NCBI GenBank assembly: GCA_026786225.1 | Contig: JAJAYN010000387.1 | Span: forward strand, 1-5,202 | Direction: 5' to 3' | Length of the DNA stretch: 5,202 bases | Source: Burkholderiales bacterium | Lineage (GTDB): Bacteria > Pseudomonadota > Gammaproteobacteria > Burkholderiales > Usitatibacteraceae | Shown here: positions 1 to 5,202 of the stretch, piece by piece | How positions within the stretch are numbered: the first letter of the stretch is position 1 | Layout of the letters: the number at the start of each line of letters is the position of its first letter | The notes under the pieces: generated by a model | Databases searched by the model: none | The model's input: only the letters and a program-made list of their open reading frames with translations | Told to the model about the DNA's origin: nothing | Translations under genes and position numbers: made by a program

Positions 1-204
1 AAACGTCACGCCAACCGCACCATCTGCGCCGGTCGTGATGACGTCGGCTGCGAATACTTTCATACCAGGCACTGCGGCGATTTTTTCACTGCCTCGCTGA
101 ATCGTGGCCGACCCTTTGGCTACTTTGACGTGACCCACTTCATTTGCAAACGCGGTCAATGTAAAACAACCCGCACACACTACCAGCGCAAAATTTTTCC
201 ACAT
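1..204 (-). CDS. FecR-domain protein, exported, N-terminal part only (runs off left edge)
   Basis: The reverse strand opens with ATG at 204 and stays open to base 1, giving the first 68 residues of a longer protein. Residues 1-20 look like a Sec signal peptide: MWKN, then a hydrophobic core, ending in AFA before Asn21, a good signal peptidase I site. A lipoprotein reading at Cys13 is less likely because position -3 would be Cys. From residue 22 the sequence fits the start of a FecR domain: VGHVKVAKGSATIQRG, then PGMKVFAADVITTGADGAVG and TF at the cut edge. This matches the family pattern of a G-x-V start, a basic 'RG' turn, and 'G-x-x-(L/V)-x-x-x-D-x-(I/V)-x-T-G-x-x-G'. FecR domains occur in transmembrane iron-signalling regulators and in many stand-alone periplasmic proteins. 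The N-terminal signal peptide and absence of a cytoplasmic anti-sigma segment before the domain point to the second type. The start is fixed by a strong ribosome binding site. The gene is divergent from the HATPase gene at 277. The full length and any C-terminal domain cannot be seen. Confidence 0.82.
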   Translation of the reverse strand, partial: MWKNFALVVCAGCFTLTAFANEVGHVKVAKGSATIQRGSEKIAAVPGMKVFAADVITTGADGAVGVTF

Positions 205-209
205 GTTTG

Positions 210-216
210 CCTCCCC
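210..216 (-). promoter_or_regulatory. Shine-Dalgarno sequence of the FecR-domain gene
   Basis: On the minus strand GGGGAGG lies 5 bases before the ATG at 204. It is the strongest ribosome binding site in the window and supports ATG 204 as the start. Confidence 0.75.
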
Positions 217-245
217 GGATTTGTTAAGATATTGTTCGGCTTTTG

Positions 246-274
246 CTTATCTTATCCCTTCGCCAATTTGTCAG
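246..274 (-). promoter_or_regulatory. Candidate sigma70-type promoter for the FecR-domain gene
   Basis: Reading the minus strand, CTGACA (269-274, five of six matches to TTGACA) is followed after exactly 17 bases by GATAAG (246-251, four of six matches to TATAAT). This would start transcription a few tens of bases before ATG 204. The -35 element touches the region just ahead of the divergent HATPase start at 277, so the two genes may share control. This is a pattern match only. I could not find an equally good promoter on the plus strand in this 72-base spacer. Confidence 0.35.
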
Positions 275-276
275 CA

Positions 277-702
277 ATGGACCCCCGCACCCAGACTGAA
301 GCCATGTTTCCGGCCAGGCTCACGGCCTGGCGAGCGGCACGCGAATTCCTTGAGCGTTTTTGCACAAACGCGTCGCTGGCACGGGCGCCCGGACTGCGAC
401 TCAGCCTTGTCCTCGAAGAGCTCTTTACCAATACCGTGAACCACGGACACCGGGGCGACTGCGATTTTCTGATCTGGATTTCACTTAGTACCGGCGAAAA
501 TGAAATCGCCGTCACCTATCTCGACCAGGGTCCGCCCTTCAACCCACTGGCCATGGCCAAAGCGCAACTCGATGTGCCGCTGGAGGACCGGGAGATTGGC
601 GGGCTCGGTGTGCATTTGACGACCGAGCTGACGACTGCCTCCGATTATGCTTACGTGTATGGCCGCAATCGACTGCGCCTGGTCCTGCCTTGCCCAGGCT
701 GA
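277..702 (+). CDS. RsbW/SpoIIAB-like ATP-binding protein (HATPase_c_2; anti-sigma factor/serine kinase class)
   Basis: A 141-residue cytoplasmic protein about the size of the RsbW/SpoIIAB group. The GHKL ATP-binding motifs are in order. The N box is EELFTNTVNHGH at residues 47-58, with Glu48 and Asn52 placed as expected for Mg-ATP binding. The G1 box is DQGPPFNP at 83-90, and the G2 box GGLGVHL at 108-114. The opening FPARLTAWRAAREFLERF (11-28) is the usual first strand and helix. Family members phosphorylate an STAS-domain anti-sigma antagonist on Ser/Thr, or bind a sigma factor, in partner-switching pathways. No STAS protein, PP2C phosphatase or sigma factor is in the window, so the partner is unknown. 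The start is uncertain: ATG 277 is chosen, but TTG 268 and ATG 304 are in frame and none has a clear Shine-Dalgarno. The upstream in-frame extension to 130 overlaps the divergent FecR gene and looks non-coding. The gene converges with mocA. Confidence 0.85.
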   Translation: MDPRTQTEAMFPARLTAWRAAREFLERFCTNASLARAPGLRLSLVLEELFTNTVNHGHRGDCDFLIWISLSTGENEIAVTYLDQGPPFNPLAMAKAQLDVPLEDREIGGLGVHLTTELTTASDYAYVYGRNRLRLVLPCPG

Positions 703-771
703 CAGCAAAAAGTGCAGAACGCCATTTGGCGCGGCACAACCGCCATTTTCCTGCCAGAGCCCGCTCCAGTG
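703..771. other. Convergent intergenic spacer with small repeats, no clear terminator
   Basis: This 69-base spacer lies between the ends of the HATPase gene and mocA. It holds an 8-base direct repeat, CGCCATTT, at 720-727 and 741-748. TGGCG (727-731) lies between the copies and can pair with the CGCCA of either one, giving small competing hairpins of about 5 bp. The only T run on the minus strand is five bases (707-711), 9 or more bases past these stems. A weak bidirectional terminator is possible, but the sequence does not make a canonical one. Confidence 0.25.
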
Positions 772-1386
772 CTAGCGTTTCGTCAAATTTTGCGCCTCTG
801 GCAGCGCAAATCCCTTAATTGATTCGCGCGTCAAATCCAGCGGCGTGTCGATGTCCGAAAAAATGCCAGCGTCATCGACGTGGACCTCGGTAACAAACTC
901 GGCGTCTGTGCGGATTATGTCCCGTGCGCCTCTATCCCCCGTCAGCGCGATCAAGCGTTCGCGATAGCGCGCCGAAAAGCCAACCGGGTGGCCGCGCTTG
1001 CCGGCCATCACAGGAATTGCGATGCGGGCATCTTCGCGCAACGCTTTCGCGACTGCTGCGATGGTGTCGACGCCAATGAATGGCATATCACCCAGGGCAA
1101 TCATCCAGCCGCGCAAATTGTATGTAGCGGCAACACCAGCGGAAATACTGGTACCCATTCCCTGATCGGCAGCGTCGTTAATGACGATCCTGCAGCCGCG
1201 GGCTTCCAATACGCTGATCAGCACCGGATCGCTGCGGGTCACCGCGACGACTTCACCAGTAAATCCTGCCCGCAGATTAGCGATCGACGCCTCAACCACC
1301 ATGGCACCGCCGGGTAGGCGCGCGAGCAATTTTTGCGAGCCGAATCGCGATGCCGACCCCGCCGCAAGGAGGATGCAGGCGATCAA
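772..1386 (-). CDS. mocA: MocA-like molybdenum cofactor cytidylyltransferase
   Basis: This 204-residue protein belongs to the MobA/MocA nucleotidyltransferase family. It would join CMP from CTP to molybdopterin-Mo, giving the MCD cofactor used by many xanthine-oxidase-family enzymes. Visible motifs are LAAGSASRFGSQK (7-19, nucleotide-binding loop), GMGTS (76-80), GDMP (99-102, metal-binding Asp), GHPVGF (132-137), GDRGAR (150-155) and DIDTPLDL (178-185). Its length is normal for the family. LAAG rather than LAGG in the first motif is typical of MocA (CTP) as opposed to MobA (GTP). The neighbouring xdhC and IorB-type gene agree with MCD synthesis. The start is TTG at 1386, because the first motif begins at residue 7 and the same frame is closed by the xdhC TAA just one codon upstream. 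No clear Shine-Dalgarno precedes it, so translation probably depends on ribosomes finishing xdhC. It is the last gene of the run. Substrate choice between CTP and other nucleotides is inferred. Confidence 0.88.
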   Translation of the reverse strand: MIACILLAAGSASRFGSQKLLARLPGGAMVVEASIANLRAGFTGEVVAVTRSDPVLISVLEARGCRIVINDAADQGMGTSISAGVAATYNLRGWMIALGDMPFIGVDTIAAVAKALREDARIAIPVMAGKRGHPVGFSARYRERLIALTGDRGARDIIRTDAEFVTEVHVDDAGIFSDIDTPLDLTRESIKGFALPEAQNLTKR

Positions 1387-1389
1387 GCG

Positions 1390-2364
1390 TTATGCAACAG
1401 ACGATTGCAACACGCGCGTCGGCAAGAGTACCCGTCCGTTGCGCGCCGCCACCAGTTCAGCGAGTATCGCGATGGCAATTTCAGGCGGGGTGCGGCTGCC
1501 GATGGCGAGGCCAACCGGTCCGTGCAGCTTTGCCACCTGCGCCGGGCTGACGTCAAACGCCAGCAAGCGCTTGCGGCGCTCGTCAGACGTTTTGCTCGAG
1601 CCCACCGCCCCGACGTAAAAGGCACTTGTCTTGAGCGCTTCCATGAGCGCCATATCATCGAGCTTGGGATCGTGCGAAACCGCCACGATCACCGTATGCG
1701 GATCGGGCTTGAACGCAACCACGGCGTCATCCGGCATGCCGTCCAGGAAAGTCGTTCCTGCCACACGCCACACACGGCGATACTCCTCGCGCGGATCGCA
1801 GACTGAAACCTGAAAATCCAGCGTCGCGGCAACTTCAGCGAGATAGCGCGCGATTTCGGACGCGCCGATGATGAGCAGTCGCCAGCGCGGCCCGTGTATG
1901 CATGTAAATGCCTGCGCAGTCCGACCCGTTGCGTCGCGCTCAGTGGCCGGATGGAATCGCCATGTGCCGGTGGCGAGATCGAGCGTGCGCACAAATACTT
2001 CACCTGCCGCAATTTTCGAAAATAATTCGCCCAGCCGCGCATCGTCCAGTGCCGACTCGATGACGACCTCCAGTTCGCCGCCACACGGCAAGCCAAACCG
2101 GCGCGCATCTTCGGAGGTGATGCCATAGCGCTCCAGTATCGGTGTCGCCCCGGAAAACGCATCGCGACGCGCCACCAGGTCGTCTTCGATGCAGCCGCCG
2201 GATACTGACCCGATCACGACGCCGTCGTCGCGCATGGCCATGAGTGACCCCGGTGGACGCGGGCTGGCACCAAACGTCTGGGTGACCGTGACGAGCCAGA
2301 TGCGCCGGCCCGCACGCATCCATTCGCGGGCATGTTCCAGTACTTCAATATCGAGCGATTGCAT
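1390..2364 (-). CDS. xdhC: XdhC-family molybdenum cofactor maturation/insertion protein
   Basis: A 324-residue cytoplasmic protein with the two-part layout of the XdhC/CoxI family. The N-terminal domain has VTVTQTFGASPRPPGS (25-40), VSGGCIEDDLV (54-64, Cys58) and GLPCGGELEVVIE (91-103, Cys94). The C-terminal Rossmann-like domain has LLIIGASEIARYLAEVA (163-179), VCDPREEY (188-195), VSHDPKLDD (229-237), YVGAVGSSKTSDERRKRL (250-267) and GLAIGSRTPPEIAIAILAELV (from 285). Family members bind the molybdenum cofactor, promote its sulfuration and hand it to the apo-enzyme of the xanthine oxidase family. The likely client here is the IorB-type subunit encoded upstream. ATG 2364 is supported by GAAGAAGG 5 bases before it. 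The gene starts 21 bases after the hydrolase stop and ends one codon before mocA, so it sits inside an operon. Which partner it serves is inference from position. Confidence 0.9.
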   Translation of the reverse strand: MQSLDIEVLEHAREWMRAGRRIWLVTVTQTFGASPRPPGSLMAMRDDGVVIGSVSGGCIEDDLVARRDAFSGATPILERYGITSEDARRFGLPCGGELEVVIESALDDARLGELFSKIAAGEVFVRTLDLATGTWRFHPATERDATGRTAQAFTCIHGPRWRLLIIGASEIARYLAEVAATLDFQVSVCDPREEYRRVWRVAGTTFLDGMPDDAVVAFKPDPHTVIVAVSHDPKLDDMALMEALKTSAFYVGAVGSSKTSDERRKRLLAFDVSPAQVAKLHGPVGLAIGSRTPPEIAIAILAELVAARNGRVLLPTRVLQSSVA

Positions 2365-2369
2365 GCGTA

Positions 2370-2377
2370 CCTTCTTC
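2370..2377 (-). promoter_or_regulatory. Shine-Dalgarno sequence of xdhC
   Basis: GAAGAAGG on the minus strand lies 5 bases before ATG 2364, inside the 21-base gap after the hydrolase stop. It gives xdhC its own ribosome entry, unlike mocA. Confidence 0.6.
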
Positions 2378-2385
2378 GCGACGCA

Positions 2386-3312
2386 CTATTGAGCGGTCAC
2401 GGCCGCATTTGCCGCCGCGCCATTTGCCATGTCCGACACACTTGCCGACGTGGCAACATGCGGGCGCAGTCCAAAGTGCTCGGCTACCGCGCGCTGATAA
2501 TCGTCAAAATGGCTGGCCGTGAGGTTGTGGTGCGTGCCCCCCTCTGCGCGCAACAGGCGCTTGGGTGCCTTGGCCGCCGCAAACAGGCGCTCACCCAGTG
2601 TAAACGGCACGATGCTGTCGCTGGTGCCATGCGCGATCAGGATGGGAATAGACACTTCGCCGATGCGATCAAGAATATCGAATCGCTGGGTCACCAGAAA
2701 TCCGACCGGCAGAAATCCCCATTTGGTCTCCTTGATCATGTCGGGAATGGACGTGAACGCGCCCTCGATAATCAAGCCGCTCGCTCCTTTGTCCTTCACC
2801 GCCAGATGCGTGGCCATTGAGCTGCCGAGCGAGTGCCCGAAAATGAAACGTTTTGCGCCGGGATTGCGCTCCAAAAGGAAACGCCACGCAGCTTCGGCAT
2901 CTTCGTTGGCGGATCGCTCTGTAGGCGAACTCGCATCCATAAATTTGCTCTTGCCAAATCCACGGTAATCGATGGCAAGCACCGAAAAACCCATGCGGTT
3001 CCAGCGCGGAATGCGCGTCACACTACCGGTCAGGTTCCAGCGCGCCCCGTGCAGATACAGCAGCACTGGCGCATCGTTGTTTGGCTGGGGTGACCACCAT
3101 GCGTGGATCTTCTCACCGCTCTTGCCAACCGGAATCCACAACTCTTCGACGCCCTCCGGGGGTCCGCGGTAGCCGCGCCATTCGCTCTGTACAGGATTGA
3201 ATATCCAATCGCCCTGTTTGGTTTCGAGATAGGCACAACCACCGGTGAATAGCAACGCCACGCTAGCCAGCATCCAGACAATTGGCGACCGCAAAAATGA
3301 TTTCGTTTTCAT
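2386..3312 (-). CDS. Predicted lipoprotein alpha/beta hydrolase (COG1073-like serine hydrolase)
   Basis: A 308-residue alpha/beta-hydrolase with an export signal. MKTKSFLRS is followed by a hydrophobic stretch ending LLFTGGCAYL. Cys26 fits the broad prokaryotic lipobox pattern, although Thr at -3 is less usual than Leu, so membrane anchoring is likely but not certain. The hydrolase core shows LYLHGARWNLTGS (85-97, oxyanion region), IDYRGFGKS (114-122), the nucleophile elbow GHSLGS (159-164, Ser161), AHGTSDSIVPF (227-237, Asp232) and GGTHHNL (258-264, His261 or more likely His262 before Asn). This is the layout of the bem46/ABHD13-like group, whose substrates are mostly unknown esters, amides or thioesters. 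The last 25 residues are Ala/Ser-rich and probably disordered. ATG 3312 is chosen because it gives a standard signal peptide. A GTG at 3360 would add 16 polar residues ahead of it, and neither has a strong Shine-Dalgarno. It lies between the oxidoreductase gene and xdhC, which suggests co-transcription; its role there is unknown. Confidence 0.85.
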   Translation of the reverse strand: MKTKSFLRSPIVWMLASVALLFTGGCAYLETKQGDWIFNPVQSEWRGYRGPPEGVEELWIPVGKSGEKIHAWWSPQPNNDAPVLLYLHGARWNLTGSVTRIPRWNRMGFSVLAIDYRGFGKSKFMDASSPTERSANEDAEAAWRFLLERNPGAKRFIFGHSLGSSMATHLAVKDKGASGLIIEGAFTSIPDMIKETKWGFLPVGFLVTQRFDILDRIGEVSIPILIAHGTSDSIVPFTLGERLFAAAKAPKRLLRAEGGTHHNLTASHFDDYQRAVAEHFGLRPHVATSASVSDMANGAAANAAVTAQ

Positions 3313-3354
3313 CGACGATGTCTTGGATATTTCATTACGTTGGGAAATCCATTC

Positions 3355-3374
3355 CTGCACCTGTGCTGCACCTG
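3355..3374. repeat. Tandem 9-base direct repeat
   Basis: CTGCACCTG occurs at 3355-3363 and 3366-3374 on the plus strand, separated by TG (11-base period, about one helical turn). It adjoins the hairpin at 3374-3411, in the leader of the hydrolase gene. It could be an operator for a dimeric regulator or chance. Confidence 0.45.
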
Positions 3375-3411
3375 CAACCGAGCCGGCGACGACTGCGCCC
3401 CGGCTCGTTGC
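3374..3411 (-). terminator. Strong imperfect hairpin between the iorB-like and hydrolase genes (attenuator, processing site or terminator)
   Basis: Bases 3374-3386 pair with 3400-3411 to form 12 base pairs with a single bulged base at 3379 and a 13-base loop (3387-3399). The stem core is GAGCCGG/CCGGCTC. It lies 15 bases past the stop of the oxidoreductase gene. No T run follows it on the minus strand, or on the plus strand, so it is not a classic intrinsic terminator. It more likely protects the 3' end of the upstream message, marks a processing point or lowers expression of the downstream genes. Secondary structure is read directly; the function is inferred. Confidence 0.5.
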
Positions 3412-3426
3412 GACACGTGTAAAACA

Positions 3427-5202
3427 TCACAACTTGAATGGCAATTCGCGCAATCGCTTGCCCGTCAACGCAAACAACGCGTTCGACACCGCTGGCGCAA
3501 TCGGTGGTGTGCCGGGTTCGCCCACGCCGGTTGGCAATGCATCGCTTTGCACGACATGCACGTCCACCTTTGGCATGTCGGCGATACGCAGCACCGGATA
3601 ATCGTGAAAGTTGCTTTGCTCGACCACGCCGTCCTTGAGTGTCACCTGACCGTAAAGCGCCGCTGACAATCCAAATGCGATGGCACTCTCAACCTGCGCG
3701 GAAATGGTCAGTGGATTGACTGCAAGTCCGCAGTCGATAGCCGCCACGACACGACGAACTTTTATCTTGCCGTTTTCCAGTGACACTTCGGCCACTTGCG
3801 CGCAAACCGTGCCAAAACTCTCATGCACCGCCACCCCTCTTGCCACACCTTTCGGCAATGGCGATCCCCAGCCTGCCTTGTCTGCTGCCAAAGCCAACAC
3901 GTTGGCGACGCGCGGATGCTTGCCAAGATGATCGTGACGAAACACGACCGGGTCCTTGCCCGCCGCCTTGGCCAGATCGTCCATCATCGTTTCCATCACG
4001 AATGCGGTATGCGTATGCCCCACTGAGCGCCACCACAACACCGGCACTCCGGTCTGCGTGGTGTGCAGGCTAGCTTGCATGTTGGCAATGTCGTAGGGCG
4101 AATCGGTCACGCCCTCAACACTGGTGGCGTCAATGCCGCCCTTGACCATCATCGGTTCAAATGCCGTACCCGCGATGATCGATTGGCCGACGACGGTGTG
4201 CTCCCAGCCAACGATTTTGCCCGCGCTGTCTACACCGGCGTTGACGCGATGCGCGTACATTGGCCGGTAGTAGCCGCCTTTGATATCGTCTTCGCGTGTC
4301 CAGACGGTCTTGACCGGAACTTTGGCTGCCTTGGCAATTTCCACCGCCTCGATCACGTAATCCGATGTCGGATTCGCGCGACGACCGAATCCGCCGCCTG
4401 CGATCATCGTGTTCAATTTGACTTGCTCTGGTTTCAGGCCCGCGACCTTCGCTGCAGCGCCCTGATCCACGGTTTGAAATTGCGAACCGACCCAGATTTC
4501 ACAACTGTCGGCTTTTACGCTAACGGTGCAGTTCAAGGGCTCCATCGCCGCGTGGGCAAGAAACGGTACTTCATATTCGGCGGTGACCGTTTTTGCAGCA
4601 GTCTTCAACGTCTCGACATTTCCAGCCTTGGCGACCACACCGGGTTTCTGCGCGAGTTCACGGTAAGATTTTTTGAGATCAGCCGTGTTCGCCTTGGAGC
4701 CGGGCTCCAGATCCCATTCCACCACCAGCAGATCGCGCCCTTTTTTTGCAGCCCAGAAACTTTTCGCCACGACCGCCACGCCGTTGGCCGTCTGGATCAC
4801 ATGCGTGACGCCGGGCAGGCCGCTAACTTTGCTGGCATCAAAGCGTTTCACTTTTGCACCGAATATCGGCGGATGCATGACCACAGCCGTATGCAGGTCA
4901 GGCACCAATTTTGCCGTTACATCCAAGCCAAATTTTGCGGTGCCATCGATCTTTGCAGGCGCATCGATTCGCCGCGTCGGTTTGCCGATGACTTTGAAAT
5001 CCTTGGCCTCCTTCAGCTTTACACTGGCGGGTACGGGTAGCGCATTGGCGGCATCAGCCAGCGCGCCATAGCCTTCTTTCTGCCCGGCAGGGCCGATCAC
5101 AGAGCCGTTTTCCGTGCGGCACTTGGCGACATCGACTTTCCATTTGCCTGCCGCCGCCGAGAGCAACATCGCGCGGGCGGTTGCGCCGACTGTGCGCATT
5201 TG
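3427..5202 (-). CDS. iorB: IorB-type molybdopterin-binding oxidoreductase large subunit, C-terminal 591 residues (runs off right edge)
   Basis: The frame is open from the right edge to TGA at 3427. The ATG at 5199 is internal, since the similarity to the family continues through it; about 140-150 N-terminal residues are probably missing (inferred from family length). Counting from that Met, RIDAPAKIDGTAKFGLDV (77-94) opens the hammerhead domain, followed by AHAAMEPLN (215-223), GGGFGRR (268-274, cofactor-binding loop typical of this branch), VWTREDDIKGGYYRP (299-313), WWRSVGHTHTAFVMETMMDDL (from 389), AAIDCGLAVNP (486-496) and GVGEPGTPPIAPAVSNALF (from 558). Glu561 in GVGEPG matches the catalytic base of the xanthine oxidase family. 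Members hydroxylate N-heterocycles or oxidise aldehydes, using MCD and a separate 2Fe-2S subunit (IorA), often exported by Tat. The signal region and iorA would lie beyond the right edge. The downstream xdhC and mocA fit this enzyme. The actual substrate cannot be told from sequence; aldehyde or isoquinoline are both possible. Confidence 0.92.
   Translation of the reverse strand, partial: QMRTVGATARAMLLSAAAGKWKVDVAKCRTENGSVIGPAGQKEGYGALADAANALPVPASVKLKEAKDFKVIGKPTRRIDAPAKIDGTAKFGLDVTAKLVPDLHTAVVMHPPIFGAKVKRFDASKVSGLPGVTHVIQTANGVAVVAKSFWAAKKGRDLLVVEWDLEPGSKANTADLKKSYRELAQKPGVVAKAGNVETLKTAAKTVTAEYEVPFLAHAAMEPLNCTVSVKADSCEIWVGSQFQTVDQGAAAKVAGLKPEQVKLNTMIAGGGFGRRANPTSDYVIEAVEIAKAAKVPVKTVWTREDDIKGGYYRPMYAHRVNAGVDSAGKIVGWEHTVVGQSIIAGTAFEPMMVKGGIDATSVEGVTDSPYDIANMQASLHTTQTGVPVLWWRSVGHTHTAFVMETMMDDLAKAAGKDPVVFRHDHLGKHPRVANVLALAADKAGWGSPLPKGVARGVAVHESFGTVCAQVAEVSLENGKIKVRRVVAAIDCGLAVNPLTISAQVESAIAFGLSAALYGQVTLKDGVVEQSNFHDYPVLRIADMPKVDVHVVQSDALPTGVGEPGTPPIAPAVSNALFALTGKRLRELPFKL

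Noticed and set aside
130..276. Upstream extension of the HATPase frame to an ATG at 130
   Set aside because: It would overlap the FecR coding region by about 75 bases in antisense and adds residues with no similarity to the family. The domain is complete from 277 or 304.
677..699. Inverted repeat GCCTGG/CCAGGC at the end of the HATPase gene as a terminator
   Set aside because: The stem is only 6 bp with an 11-base loop, lies inside the coding sequence and has no T run after it.
2332..2820. Plus-strand open frames opposite the hydrolase and xdhC genes
   Set aside because: They overlap genes with clear catalytic and family motifs on the minus strand and show no domain of their own.
3313..3360. 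GTG start at 3360 for the hydrolase
   Set aside because: It would put 16 polar residues before a normal signal peptide and would spoil a lipoprotein export signal. ATG 3312 gives a standard one.
4063..5040. Long plus-strand open frame (325 codons) opposite the IorB-type gene
   Set aside because: The minus strand encodes a protein with unmistakable family motifs through the whole stretch. The plus-strand product has no recognisable domain and is a mirror of codon bias in moderately GC-rich DNA.
5197..5199. ATG at 5199 as the true start of the oxidoreductase gene
   Set aside because: The large subunits of this family are over 700 residues and begin with an N-terminal region missing here. The frame is still open at the right edge, so this Met is internal.

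Overview
The window looks like chromosomal DNA of a Gram-negative proteobacterium, most likely a betaproteobacterium. The grounds are a moderately high GC content judged by eye, a predicted lipoprotein and a Sec-exported FecR-domain protein, and a xanthine-oxidase-family gene set of the type common in Burkholderiales and their relatives. No species-level marker is present, so the placement is inference. Coding density is high: no gene-free stretch exceeds about 115 bases. No RNA gene, insertion sequence, prophage part or CRISPR array was seen.

Right and centre (5202 down to 772, all minus strand) is a molybdenum-cofactor enzyme operon, read right to left. First comes the C-terminal 591 residues of the large molybdopterin-binding subunit of an IorB-type (isoquinoline 1-oxidoreductase/aldehyde oxidase-like) enzyme, whose N-terminus lies beyond the right edge. 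Next is a 114-base spacer with a strong imperfect hairpin and a tandem 9-base repeat, then a predicted lipoprotein alpha/beta hydrolase. After 21 bases comes an XdhC-family cofactor maturation protein, and after a single in-frame codon a MocA-like molybdenum cofactor cytidylyltransferase with a TTG start. The last two fit the first well: MocA would make the cytosine dinucleotide form of the cofactor (MCD), XdhC would receive, protect and help sulfurate and insert it, and the IorB-type subunit would use it. The hydrolase is the odd member; it may act on a precursor or product of the oxidoreductase, or may simply be co-transcribed.

Left (1 to 702) is an unrelated regulatory locus. A plus-strand gene encodes a small RsbW/SpoIIAB-like HATPase protein, of the anti-sigma or serine kinase class. 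Divergent to it, running off the left edge on the minus strand, is the start of a secreted FecR-domain protein with a strong Shine-Dalgarno sequence and a plausible sigma70-type promoter. The HATPase gene converges with the end of mocA across a 69-base spacer that holds only small repeats.

Nothing here amounts to a clearly new system. The points most worth a second look are the in-frame xdhC-TAA-CGC-TTG-mocA junction, the lipoprotein hydrolase inside the cofactor operon, the hairpin between the oxidoreductase and hydrolase genes, and the divergent FecR/HATPase pair.
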